Source of the DNA: Desulfovibrio intestinalis
GTDB taxonomy: Bacteria > Desulfobacterota > Desulfovibrionia > Desulfovibrionales > Desulfovibrionaceae
NCBI RefSeq assembly: GCF_014202345.1
Contig: NZ_JACHGO010000004.1
Span: 248,001-312,000, forward strand
Reading direction: 5' to 3'
Length of the DNA: 64,000 nucleotides
Part shown: positions 43,753 to 52,004 of the stretch, piece by piece
How the letters are laid out: each line of letters opens with the position of its first letter
Numbering within the stretch: position 1 is the first letter of the stretch
The notes under the pieces: model-generated
Told to the model about the DNA's origin: nothing
The model's database searches: none
What the model saw: only the letters and a program-made list of their open reading frames with translations
Made by a program: the position numbers and the translations under genes

Positions 43753-44598
43753 CTACAGTTCCACTTCGGCGTGGCGCGCCGCATGGCAGTTAAAATTCAC
43801 CGCTACGGGCAAAGAGGCTATATGGGCGGGGGCCCACTCCACATGCACCTTGAGCGCTGTCACAAGCCCGCCGAACCCCTGTGGGCCGATGCCAGTCTTG
43901 TTGACCATATCAAGCAGATCTTCTTCAAGGGCTGCATAGCGCGCATCGGCATTATGGCTTTCAATATCGCGGGCGGCCGCGCGCTTGGCGCAAAGTGCGG
44001 CCACTTCCATAGTGCCGCCAATGCCAACGCCAATCACCAAGGGAGGACATGCGCTGGGCCCGGCGGCACGCACGGCCTCCAGCACCACCCGGCGCACGCC
44101 TTCCAGCCCGTCGGCGGGCACCAGCATTCTGACCAGACTCTTGTTTTCCGACCCGGCTCCCTTGGGGGCCAGCCGCAGGCGCAAGGTGTCGCCCGGAACA
44201 ATTCTGGTATGGATAACGGCAGGCGTATTGTCGCCAGTATTTTTACGCTCAAAAAGAGGCTCCGCCACGGACGATTTACGCAAATACCCCTGCGTATATC
44301 CGCGCCGCACGCCTTCATGAATGGCTGATTCAAAATCCCCGCCCACAATGCGCACGTTCTGCCCCACATCTGCAAAAATCACGGCCAGACCCGTGTCCTG
44401 GCATATGGGCATATTCTCTGACCGTGCCAGAGCGGCATTGTCTATCAACTGCTCCAGAATGGCCCGCCCCGTGGGGGAGGCCTCTTCCTTGCCAGCACGG
44501 GCCAGCGCCTGCAGAACGTCGTCGGGCAAGTGGCAACACGCCTGCACTGCCAGGCGAGCCACAGCCTGCGATATTGTTTCAGCGTCGATTTCTTTCAT
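43753..44598 (-). CDS. Class I fumarate hydratase, alpha subunit
   Basis: A 281-residue subunit carrying the oxygen-sensitive [4Fe-4S] cluster. Three Cys ligands are visible in MPICQDTGLAVIF, GPSACPPLVIGVGIGG and VAVNFNCHAARHAEV. NKTGIGPQGFGG is also typical. It acts in the reductive or oxidative C4 branch (malate to fumarate). The gene is immediately upstream of the beta subunit on the same strand. Start at the ATG 44598 with GTGAGC upstream. The assignment as fumarase rather than tartrate dehydratase is by context. Confidence 0.88.
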   Translation of the reverse strand: MKEIDAETISQAVARLAVQACCHLPDDVLQALARAGKEEASPTGRAILEQLIDNAALARSENMPICQDTGLAVIFADVGQNVRIVGGDFESAIHEGVRRGYTQGYLRKSSVAEPLFERKNTGDNTPAVIHTRIVPGDTLRLRLAPKGAGSENKSLVRMLVPADGLEGVRRVVLEAVRAAGPSACPPLVIGVGIGGTMEVAALCAKRAAARDIESHNADARYAALEEDLLDMVNKTGIGPQGFGGLVTALKVHVEWAPAHIASLPVAVNFNCHAARHAEVEL

Positions 44599-45406
44599 AG
44601 CTCACGTCTGTTTTTCCGATTTGAGCGCCATTCACGGCAACAACCACACGGCGTGCCTGAAAGAAAAGCAGGAACCGCCCGTGAAGGCAAGTGCCATCCA
44701 CCCGGAAAATAAGATTTTTTTCATCACGCAGAATATCTTTAATGGAAAAACTGTCAAACAACATTATAGTACTGATACGATACAAAAATGTACTGACCGG
44801 CCGGCACATGAAGGAGGTTGAAAAACACGCAAATCAGGCCCATTTTTCAAACGAGTTTGGCAGAATGATAGAAAGAATGCTGAAATCCAACTTCGCATTT
44901 GATACAAAATTGTTTCAATACCAATACTGTAAAAAGCCACATTCTGACAAACCCAAACACGCCCAAAACAGCAAATTTCTGCGCCACAAAGAATAGCTTT
45001 TTGCAAAAGCCAAAAAAAGCAGCGCACAGCCGGAGTCGCGTTGGCTGTGCGCTGCTGCGCCCGTGAAGGCGCATCTTTCTGTCAGGGATGAGCCTAAGCA
45101 AGCTCTGATTAAAGCGTCTTCTGGAAACGCGCAGTTATTCCGTTTGGCAAGGCGCGATCTTTTTTGGAGCAGGAGTGGACTCTTCTGCCCTCGCTTCTGC
45201 CCTCGACTGTTTCAAAAAAAGTGAAGCAACGCAGCCTAACGGAATAAATCAGTGTTTCCCTAGAGCAGATTAACTTTGAGAATGTATATTCTCAAAGTTT
45301 AAGACACGCTCGCTGCGGCGTTTAACCGCGCAAATAAATTGCGCTTACGCCTCCACGGCGGGCGTCTGCTCACGCAGCCACCTGAGCATTTCAAAATTGA
45401 AATGCT
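44599..45406. other. Intergenic region between fumarase and modC
   Basis: No convincing gene. A plus-strand frame (44691-44996) is Lys/His-rich and lacks a well-placed ribosome site. The region holds the terminator at 45012-45056, a short direct repeat CTTCTGCCCTCG near 45180-45205, and repeat copy C at 45261-45409. Confidence 0.4.
45012..45056 (-). terminator. Intrinsic terminator of the mod operon
   Basis: A perfect 14-bp stem (45018-45031 with 45043-45056), loop of 11, followed on the minus strand by six Ts beyond the stem. It is the first strong terminator downstream of modC, beyond repeat copy C. Confidence 0.8.
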
Positions 45407-45409
45407 CTA
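45261..45409. repeat. Dispersed palindromic repeat, copy C
   Basis: Starts TAGAGCAGATTAACTTTGA and ends TTGAAATGCTCTA. Internal stems AACTTTGAGAAT/ATTCTCAAAGTT and GAGCATTTCAA/TTGAAATGCTC frame a GC-rich middle. On the minus strand its terminal TAG (45409-45407) is the stop codon of modC. Confidence 0.78.
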
Positions 45410-46183
45410 GTGAACACGCCCCGGGCAACTTTCTGCTCCGTGCCCCTGCTCCTGCAAATGGCGCAGGCAACAGCCAGGGCTGTCGAAATCGCGCCGAAGG
45501 TCGGCATAGTTGGGCACCATGCGGGCGTGCCCGTGATCGTACAGAATGAGGCTGCCGGCAAAGGCGTCCACATCGCCGGGGTCATGCGTAATGATGACCG
45601 CCGGGATGGTAAGACCAGCTATAAGCTCCAGCAGTTCTTCGCGCAGACGCTCGCGCAGCAGCGGATCAAGAGCCGAAAAAGGTTCGTCCAGCAACAAAAG
45701 TTCGGGTTCTGCGTTGAGCGCCCGGGCCAGAGCCGCGCGCTGCCGCTGGCCGCCGGAAAGCTGTGAGGGCAAGCTGCGGGCCAGATGTCCGATGCCAAAG
45801 CGCTCCAGCACGCTCTGCGCACGCTGTTGCTGGGTCGAGCACACGCGCCAGGGCCACAGGCCAGTGCCGCTGTAGGCCACATTCTGTAACAGGGTCAGGT
45901 GCGGAAAAAGCGCGTAATCCTGAAACATATACCCTATTTTGCGGCGCTGGGCAGGCACGAAAACGTTGCTGCCGCCGTCATAGAGCGTGCGCCCGCCAAG
46001 GCGGATATGACCGGAATCTGGCCGCACAAGCCCGGCAAGACACTGCATGGTCAGGCTTTTGCCCGAACCGGAAGGGCCGAAAAGCACAACATTTTTGTGC
46101 TCACCGCCGATTTCATAGTCCACGTCCAGACTGAAGGGCACCGCCGCATTTTTGAAGCTTTTGTATAAGCGCAGGGAAATCAT
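45407..46183 (-). CDS. modC: Molybdate/tungstate ABC transporter ATPase, short form
   Basis: A 258-residue ATP-binding subunit. Walker A GPSGSGKS, Q-loop FQDYALFPHL, signature LSGGQRQR, Walker B ELLLLDEPF and H-loop ITHDPGDV are all intact. ModC proteins normally have about 350 residues with a C-terminal Mop/TOBE oxyanion-binding domain, which is absent here: the protein ends shortly after the ATPase domain, at a stop codon supplied by repeat copy C. Its ATG overlaps the modB stop (ATGA), which fixes the start inside a frame open to 46267. It energises ModB/ModA uptake of molybdate or tungstate. Confidence 0.88.
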   Translation of the reverse strand: MISLRLYKSFKNAAVPFSLDVDYEIGGEHKNVVLFGPSGSGKSLTMQCLAGLVRPDSGHIRLGGRTLYDGGSNVFVPAQRRKIGYMFQDYALFPHLTLLQNVAYSGTGLWPWRVCSTQQQRAQSVLERFGIGHLARSLPSQLSGGQRQRAALARALNAEPELLLLDEPFSALDPLLRERLREELLELIAGLTIPAVIITHDPGDVDAFAGSLILYDHGHARMVPNYADLRRDFDSPGCCLRHLQEQGHGAESCPGRVH

Positions 46184-46860
46184 CGCCGCCGCCTTTTCAG
46201 TTTCAACAGCAGTTCCGCCGCCATAAGCAGCCCCACGCAGGCCAATGATGTGACAAGAACAAGCCATGTGGCCTGCGCGTCGTTGCCTGCCTGAAAAGCA
46301 TCATAAATTGCCAAAGCCAGCGTCTGGGTTTTACCGGGAATATTGCCCGCTATCATGAGGGTTGCGCCAAATTCGCCCATCCCCCGCGCAAAAGCCAACA
46401 TAAGTCCGGCAAAAATCCCCTTCCAGGCCAGTGGCAGAGATACGCTGATGAATACGCGCCACTCTGAAGCGCCAAGGGTTCTGGCGGCGTCTTCCAGGTG
46501 CGAATCCACCTGTTCCAGCGCGGCTCTGGCGGATTTGTAGATAAGCGGAAAGACCACCACCGTGGCCGCAACTACCGCGCCCTTCCACGAAAATATGAGG
46601 TTGATGCCCAGTTCGGCCAGCCAGTGACCAAAGAGTCCACGCCTGCCGACCAGCAAAATAAGGTAATAACCAAGCACGGTTGGCGGCAAAACCAGAGGCA
46701 GAGTACACAAGGCGTCCAGCAAGGCGGGCATGGGGCCTTTTTTTCGGGCCAGCCCCCACGCCATAAGCGTGGCCGCCACAAAGGACACCAGTGTGGCTGT
46801 TCCCGCCACCCGGAGTGAAAGCTCCAGCGGGCTCCAGATAGAAATGCCGTCAAAATCCAT
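46180..46860 (-). CDS. modB: Molybdate/tungstate ABC transporter permease
   Basis: A 226-residue inner-membrane permease with about five helices. The EAA loop that docks the ATPase reads LEDAARTLGASEWRVFISVSLPLAWKG, and FARGMGEFGATLMIAGN is the characteristic ModB block. TLPLVLPPTVLGYYLILLVGRRG is also typical. The stop overlaps modC. It lies 400 bases after modA, with a hairpin in between, so modBC may be expressed at a lower level than modA. Confidence 0.93.
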   Translation of the reverse strand: MDFDGISIWSPLELSLRVAGTATLVSFVAATLMAWGLARKKGPMPALLDALCTLPLVLPPTVLGYYLILLVGRRGLFGHWLAELGINLIFSWKGAVVAATVVVFPLIYKSARAALEQVDSHLEDAARTLGASEWRVFISVSLPLAWKGIFAGLMLAFARGMGEFGATLMIAGNIPGKTQTLALAIYDAFQAGNDAQATWLVLVTSLACVGLLMAAELLLKLKRRRR

Positions 46861-47267
46861 TAGAAAAACACCCCTCCACTACTACTGCCCACTGCAACCC
46901 TTTTGCCTTGGCCTCTTTATGTGCCTTGGCTGGTCTGCCAGCAGGCCCAATTCCGCCTCCGTCTGTGCCTACGGCAGGCTGGCAAAGTTGCGCCTGTGTG
47001 CAAGGCGTTGCCAACATGATTTGCAACGCCGCCTGCACTATGCCCGCCATAAAATCTTGCAAATTCCAGGCCGTAGCTCCGCCCAGATTCACCATCAATA
47101 AATGCAACAGCCCACAAATTTTGCAGAATCAAAGCCGCGCCAGGCGCTTAACGCCCGGCGCGGCTGGGCCAGCTGCTTATGAGATTCTGCCTGTAACGCC
47201 GCCTTATGGTGAAATGCCCCGGCCAAAGTCCCTTCAGGACCAAAAACAGGGCATGCGGCTCAATGCC
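46861..47267. other. Long spacer between modA and modB
   Basis: 407 bases inside an apparent operon. It contains the hairpin at 47133-47165. A minus-strand open frame (about 46850-47095) has no ribosome site or recognised family and would overlap the modB start, so it is not annotated. Confidence 0.4.
47133..47165 (-). terminator. Intra-operon hairpin (attenuator-like) between modA and modB
   Basis: Arms AGCCGCGCC and GGCGCGGCT extend inward with GGCG/CGCC across one mismatch. On the minus strand it is followed by TTTGATTC, a weak T-tract. It probably causes partial termination or protects the modA mRNA end. Confidence 0.55.
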
Positions 47268-48020
47268 TTACGGCTTGGAGAAGCCGTACTTGGCCAATAC
47301 GGCCTGTCCTTCCGGCGAAAGCACAAAGTTCAGAAAGGCCTGACCCATCTTGGGATTGGTGCCCGTAAGAGCAACGGCGATGGGATACGTTACGGGGTCG
47401 TGGCCGCCCACAACCATCACCACGTCCACCTTGTCGGCCATCTGCTTGGCGTCGGTGGCATAAACAAAGCCAGCGTCCACTTCGCCACGAGCGACGTAAT
47501 CCAGCACCTGACGCACGCTGTTGCCCTGAATAAGAGCAGGCTGCATGGCTTCCCACAGTTTGGCGTGGGTAAGGGCGTCCTTGGTGTAACGGCCTACGGG
47601 CACGGAGTCGGGATTGCCGATAGCGACCTTTTTGAACTTCTTGAGATCATCAAGGCTTGCAGGCTTCTTGCTGCCTGCCGGCACGATAAGCACCAGATCA
47701 TTTTCAGCAAAGTTCATACGCGTGGCAGGGTCCACAACCTTGGCGGCCACGGCCTTGTCCATAGTTGCCTGGTCGGCGGAAGCGAACACGTCAACTGGCG
47801 CGCCTTCCTGAATTTGCTTGAGCAGGGGGTTGGAAGCGGCAAAGTTCACATTGACTTTGAGGTCAGGGTGCTGCTTTTCAAACATACCTTTCAGCTCGGT
47901 GAAAGCATTGGTAAGGCTTGCAGCGCCTGAAACAGTCATCTCAGCTGCCTGGGCAGGCAGGCTCAACAATCCTACACAAGCCAAAGCAAGAAAAATGCGT
48001 GAAAAGAACGGTTTTTTCAT
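47268..48020 (-). CDS. modA: Molybdate/tungstate-binding periplasmic protein
   Basis: A 250-residue exported binding protein with signal peptide MKKPFFSRIFLALACVGLLSLPAQA. The mature start EMTVSGAASLTNAFTELKGMFE matches ModA, with the oxyanion-contact Ser in GAASL and in FAASNPLLKQI, and DVFASADQATMDKA and VARGEVDAGFVYATDA conserved. GGGAG before the ATG at 48020 fixes the start; the frame runs to 48245. It is divergent from tunR with a shared control region. ModA proteins bind both molybdate and tungstate. Confidence 0.94.
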   Translation of the reverse strand: MKKPFFSRIFLALACVGLLSLPAQAAEMTVSGAASLTNAFTELKGMFEKQHPDLKVNVNFAASNPLLKQIQEGAPVDVFASADQATMDKAVAAKVVDPATRMNFAENDLVLIVPAGSKKPASLDDLKKFKKVAIGNPDSVPVGRYTKDALTHAKLWEAMQPALIQGNSVRQVLDYVARGEVDAGFVYATDAKQMADKVDVVMVVGGHDPVTYPIAVALTGTNPKMGQAFLNFVLSPEGQAVLAKYGFSKP

Positions 48021-48102
48021 GGGCTTCTCCCTGGCGCCGCAGCGCGGTAATTTTGACTTAGTCATACAGAAGCAGCACGGGGGGGCAAGGAGGTCACGAT
48101 TC

Positions 48103-48145
48103 TCTACAAAACCGTGAACACTGTACAATGTACCCGCTTTGTAGA
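48103..48145. promoter_or_regulatory. Candidate TunR operator between modA and tunR
   Basis: The inverted arms TCTACAAA (48103-48110) and TTTGTAGA (48138-48145) flank 27 bases that include a further partial dyad around GTACAATGTAC. It lies in the 155-bp divergent control region. The arm sequence and position fit an operator, but the TunR consensus was not checked. Confidence 0.5.
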
Positions 48146-48175
48146 TATAAGACACAAAAAATGACAGGATTCGGC

Positions 48176-49300
48176 ATGGAAAAAAACAAGAACCGTGAGG
48201 AAATGGCCGCGCTGCTGCGTACCCTCTCTTCCGCAGACCGGGCATGGCTGCGCCAGCGCCTTATGCGCCGCGATTCCGCCGCCCTGTTGCAGGACACGGG
48301 GCGCATAAGCCCGCGCGAACTGCTGGCAGTAGAGTCCTGGTTATGGGAAAAAGCCAGCGTAGCCCGAGGCCCGCGTGAAAAACGCCCGCGCTTGCGCATG
48401 TGGCTCATTTTCATGCTGCTGCGGTATGCCGCCCTGCGTCTTGTGGAAATCTTCAGCCTCAAGCCTTCTCATATGGATCTTCAGGAAGGCATAATACATG
48501 TGCCTGCCAACGATGGCAGCAAGGGACGCGAAGTTCCCCTGCCCCTGACAGTCAGCCGGCGTTTGCGCCGCGTGCTTGAAGACCCGGCTCTTTTTCCTGA
48601 AAGTCAGGAACTCATGCGCTGCGATGCCAGCTATGTACGCCGTTGCCTGCAACAATGCGGTGCAGCGTGTGGTTTGCCCAAGGGACTTTTGAGCGCGCGC
48701 TCGCTGCGCCACAGCCGCGCCCTTGAACTGGGCCGCCAGGGGCTTCCGCTGCCTGTTGTGGATATTTTTCTGGGACGCCGCGCCGCGCCGGGACAAAGCG
48801 GCATTGTGCGCTGCGATCCGCAGGAGGCCCGCCGCCTTCTGCGAGAACAACTGCAAAGGGAGCGCCCAATGAAAACCAGCGCGCGAAATGTCTTTCAGGG
48901 GCGCATCACCACGCTGCGGCAAACCGGTATTCTGGTGGAGGTCGTACTGCGCACAGCCGGAGGCCTGCGTATAGTTTCTCTCATCACGGATGAAAGCTGC
49001 CGCACCCTGGCCCTGGCCGAGGGCAAACTGGTGAACGCCAGTGTCAAGGCCCCCTGGGTACTTGTTTCGCCGGGCGAACTGCCCAAAAACTCCTCGCCCC
49101 CGGCAGAAAACTGCTTTCTGGGCGTGGTTGAGCGTGTTCGTGAAGACCAGATGGTGGCCGAAGTGGTAGTGGCTCTGCCCGAGGGCAGCCTTGTATGCGC
49201 TATCCAGAGCTGTGGGCTGGAATCGTCAGCTGCGCTCAAGGCCGGACAAAAGGCCACCGTTCTCTTCAAATCCTTCTCTGTTATTCTGAACCTGGACTAG
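48176..49300 (+). CDS. tunR: Tungstate-responsive regulator TunR (integrase-like DNA-binding domain plus two TOBE domains)
   Basis: A 374-residue fusion. The first 220 residues have a tyrosine-recombinase catalytic-type fold (YAALRLVEIFSLKPSHMDL, SARSLRHSRALELGRQGLPLPVVDIFLGR), but the catalytic Tyr is missing (QSGIVRC at that place), so it binds DNA without recombining it. Two TOBE/Mop domains follow (about 248-305 and 312-372), each beginning with an N-x-F-x-G motif (NVFQG, NCFLG) that binds molybdate or tungstate. This design is that of TunR, described in Desulfovibrio vulgaris as a repressor or regulator of mod/tup genes. It is divergent from modA. A start at ATG 48176 with AGGA upstream is preferred to 48128. 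Confidence 0.9.
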   Translation: MEKNKNREEMAALLRTLSSADRAWLRQRLMRRDSAALLQDTGRISPRELLAVESWLWEKASVARGPREKRPRLRMWLIFMLLRYAALRLVEIFSLKPSHMDLQEGIIHVPANDGSKGREVPLPLTVSRRLRRVLEDPALFPESQELMRCDASYVRRCLQQCGAACGLPKGLLSARSLRHSRALELGRQGLPLPVVDIFLGRRAAPGQSGIVRCDPQEARRLLREQLQRERPMKTSARNVFQGRITTLRQTGILVEVVLRTAGGLRIVSLITDESCRTLALAEGKLVNASVKAPWVLVSPGELPKNSSPPAENCFLGVVERVREDQMVAEVVVALPEGSLVCAIQSCGLESSAALKAGQKATVLFKSFSVILNLD

Positions 49301-49351
49301 ACAGCGCCGCCACGAGCGATTTTCTACCAACAGATTTTACTTGAAGCAAAA

Positions 49352-49413
49352 AAGCGGCCCTTTTCATGCCGGAAGCGTACTCTGCGTACCCGACCGGAAG
49401 AAAAGGGCCGCTT
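49352..49413. repeat. Hairpin with AGCGGCCCTTTT arms and GCGTACTC core
   Basis: A 13-bp perfect stem (49352-49364 with 49401-49413) encloses CCGGAAGCGTACTCT and GCGTACCCGACCGGAAG, nearly the same core as in the 155-bp element at 23476-23630. On the minus strand a run of Ts follows. It lies just after the tunR stop and may also act as its terminator. Confidence 0.65.
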
Positions 49414-49829
49414 GCTGTTGCAGCAGAAAACATACGCCCGCAAACATACTCGCCTTGCCGAAGCAAACAACGACCTAGCCTATCAGCAATTATCAATAAT
49501 TTTCTGATATGAAAGCCCTTTGTGGATGGCGCTACGCCCTCTCCACAAAAGCCTTTTGCCAATACTGCCTTGCCTACGCCTGCCCTGCCCGCCGCAAGCA
49601 TGCCGAGCGTAAACCTGCCCCCATGCCTTCTGAAAACATGCAGTAACCACCTTAATTATTGCATGTTTCAGCATTATCACGATCACTGATGCATTTTTTT
49701 GATCCAGTATAGTTTCGGGCGACAGCACAGCAACGCTATTAACTTATTATACAGGTAGGTTATATTCAGCATGCCTGCCATGCAGGCAATACTTCTTCTG
49801 TGCAGTGCCGCATTTTTTTCAAATATAAA

Positions 49830-49858
49830 TTGACTTGATACAAGTCAGCCTGTAACAA
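49830..49858 (+). promoter_or_regulatory. Promoter with embedded palindrome for the second chemoreceptor
   Basis: TTGACT (49830-49835), 17-nt spacer, TAACAA (49853-49858). The perfect palindrome TGACTTGATACAAGTCA (49831-49847) overlaps the -35 and spacer, where a repressor could block polymerase. Leader to the gene is about 200 nt. Confidence 0.45.
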
Positions 49859-50067
49859 TTATTGTAAATATGTATTCTGCAAACAAGTGTAATATCATGC
49901 TGTTAAATAATTTTTCTTTTCATTTCTCCGTATGGTTTTATGACATCGTCGTTAAAAAACAGATGCGCAACACCGAATGCAGGGCCACCACTCCATTTCT
50001 TTACATGCGTAACGACACTATGTTTTGCCCAACAGTGCAGAGCAGCAGCATCCCCATGAGGTAACAA

Positions 50068-51873
50068 ATGAATGTAAGAATGTGGCTTATCACACTTTGC
50101 TGTATCTTCACGCTGGGTATGGGCTCTCTGTTTTTTGCCAATGCCTATATATCGAAACTGGTGCTTGATGATGTAACCCTTCCACAGGTATCCGATACGT
50201 TAAAATCGAAATATGAATACGGCCTCAAACATACGGTTGAGCTGGCTGCCCAGACGCTCGGGCACAGCCTTTCCGGCATTAGCAACCCGGAAGAAAAATA
50301 CGCCCTGATAGAAAAACTGACGGACTTCCAGCGCTTTTTTCCTGACGGCGAGGGCTATCTTTTTACGTACAAAATTGATGGCACCCGCATCAACGTGCCT
50401 GTCAACAAAGCCCAGAACGGCCAAAATTTCATGGAACTGAAGGATTCGGACGGGGCCTCTTTTGTTCGTGAGCTTATCGAGGCCGCAAAAAAGGGCGGCG
50501 GATTCGTTCTCTACCGTTTTGAAAAACCGGGCGCGGGCGTGCAGCCCAAACTGAGCTATGCCCAGCTTATTCCCGGCACGGACGTCATAATTGGCACCGG
50601 AGTATACATTGACGGCATCGACAAGGAACGAACCCGCATCAACGGGCTGATTACCGACAGCCTGGACCATTACGGGCGCGTTCAGCTTGGCCTTGCCGCG
50701 GGTATACTTGCCGTTATTCTTGTGGTCTCGTGGGGAGTCGCCCGGCTCATCTGCCCGCCCCTGCTACAGCTTACTGCCGAGGCGGGAGAGGTGGCCGCTG
50801 GCCGCCTGGACCATTTGACCGGCATACAGCGCTCAAGCCCGCTGGAAATTCGCGCCCTGCATAATTCATTGGGTATCATGATCGCGAACCTGCAAAACCG
50901 CGTGGACGAAGCCGCGCAAAAAACACGAGAAGCGGCGGATGCTCTGGAACAGGCCAAGGTTGCGCAAAGCAGGGCTGAGGAAGCCCAGAACAGGGCTGAA
51001 ACCGCACGCAAAGACGGCATGCTTGCCGCCGCCGGACAGCTTGAAGGCATTGCGGAAATTATTTCTTCCGCGTCAACCGAGCTTTCTTCCCAGATTGAAC
51101 AGTCTGACCGTGGCGCTTCCGATTCGTCCCTGCGTCTTGCCGAAGCGGCTACGGCCATGAACCAGATGAACGCCACCGTGCAGGAAGTGGCCAGAAACGC
51201 CGGTATGGCCTCGGGCGCTTCCACAGAAACGCGCGACAAGGCGCTGGCAGGGGCCAATGTCGTTCAGGATGCCGTACGCAGCATCGCCCAGGTGCAGACG
51301 CACTCTCTGGCGTTAAAAGACGACATGAACCGCCTTGGCGAGCACGCCCAGGCTATCGGCAGCATCATGAACGTTATTTCAGACATTGCGGACCAGACCA
51401 ACCTGCTGGCTCTCAATGCGGCCATTGAAGCCGCCCGGGCTGGCGACGCCGGGCGCGGTTTCGCGGTTGTGGCAGATGAAGTGCGCAAGCTGGCCGAAAA
51501 AACAATGAGCTCGACCAAAGATGTGGCCCAGGCCATCAATGCCATCCAGCAGAGCACGCAGCAGAGCATGGCTGGCGTGGAAAACGCCGTTCACACCATT
51601 GGTGAGGCCACGTTGCTGGCGGGAGAATCCGGCGAAGCCCTGCGGGAAATTGTCACCACAGTGGAGGCCACGGCGGATCAGGTCAACGCCATTGCCGCAG
51701 CCAGTGAAGAGCAGTCTGCCGCCAGTGAAGAGATCAACCGGAGCATTGATGAAGTAAACGACATGTCGCGGCATACCGCCGCCGCAATGGCCGAAGCCGC
51801 AAAGGCCGTCAACGACCTTGCAGCGCAGGCCCAGAAGCTTACGGAACTGATAAGGGAAATGAAGCAGGCCTAA
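50068..51873 (+). CDS. Methyl-accepting chemotaxis protein with single Cache sensor
   Basis: A 601-residue chemoreceptor: TM1 at about 5-27, a periplasmic sCache_2-type domain (30-190) with [29 protein letters not shown] and [19 protein letters not shown]2 at about 208-230, HAMP, then an Ala/Glu coiled coil and the conserved signalling hairpin ([18 protein letters not shown] ... [12 protein letters not shown]). Single-Cache receptors of this kind often sense small organic acids. The C-terminus lacks a CheR-binding pentapeptide. AGGTAAC precedes the ATG. The signalling half is strikingly like that of the receptor at 20970-23036. Confidence 0.93.
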   Translation: MNVRMWLITLCCIFTLGMGSLFFANAYISKLVLDDVTLPQVSDTLKSKYEYGLKHTVELAAQTLGHSLSGISNPEEKYALIEKLTDFQRFFPDGEGYLFTYKIDGTRINVPVNKAQNGQNFMELKDSDGASFVRELIEAAKKGGGFVLYRFEKPGAGVQPKLSYAQLIPGTDVIIGTGVYIDGIDKERTRINGLITDSLDHYGRVQLGLAAGILAVILVVSWGVARLICPPLLQLTAEAGEVAAGRLDHLTGIQRSSPLEIRALHNSLGIMIANLQNRVDEAAQKTREAADALEQAKVAQSRAEEAQNRAETARKDGMLAAAGQLEGIAEIISSASTELSSQIEQSDRGASDSSLRLAEAATAMNQMNATVQEVARNAGMASGASTETRDKALAGANVVQDAVRSIAQVQTHSLALKDDMNRLGEHAQAIGSIMNVISDIADQTNLLALNAAIEAARAGDAGRGFAVVADEVRKLAEKTMSSTKDVAQAINAIQQSTQQSMAGVENAVHTIGEATLLAGESGEALREIVTTVEATADQVNAIAAASEEQSAASEEINRSIDEVNDMSRHTAAAMAEAAKAVNDLAAQAQKLTELIREMKQA

Positions 51874-51901
51874 AAGGCTGGCGGCAGTATTGCCATCACA
51901 A

Positions 51902-51940
51902 GGCGAGGCGGGCTGCCCCACGGCCTGCCTCGCCATATTT
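51902..51940 (+). terminator. Intrinsic terminator of the second chemoreceptor gene
   Basis: A 12-bp stem with one G-U pair (51902-51913 with 51923-51934), loop of nine, then ATATTTTT. It is placed 30 bases after the stop codon. Confidence 0.85.
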
Positions 51941-52004
51941 TTGCGGCGGGGCAAGCATGCAGCAACCTCAGCGTGTTACGGCGCGCTATACTCGCATGCA
52001 GCCC

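Larger units (their letters stand above)
49301..50067. other. AT-rich intergenic region upstream of a chemoreceptor
   Basis: Holds the hairpin at 49352-49413 and, from about 49640 onward, AT-rich DNA with the promoter and palindrome near 49830-49858. Short open frames here (for example 49870-50064) have no ribosome site and look spurious. Confidence 0.4.

Noticed and set aside
44691..44996. Plus-strand Lys/His-rich frame before the mod terminator
   Set aside because: The AAGGAGG sequence is inside the frame rather than before a start codon. No family resemblance was seen, and the DNA is AT-rich.
46850..47107. 85-codon minus-strand frame between modA and modB
   Set aside because: No ribosome site; it overlaps the modB start and no similarity was recognised.
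48176..48870. TunR N-terminal half as a phage or transposon integrase
   Set aside because: The nucleophilic Tyr is missing, two TOBE domains are fused on, and the gene is divergent from modA. No att sites or element boundaries are seen.
49870..50064. 64-codon frame just upstream of the second chemoreceptor
   Set aside because: No ribosome site, Cys/Asn/Phe-rich random-looking sequence in the promoter leader.
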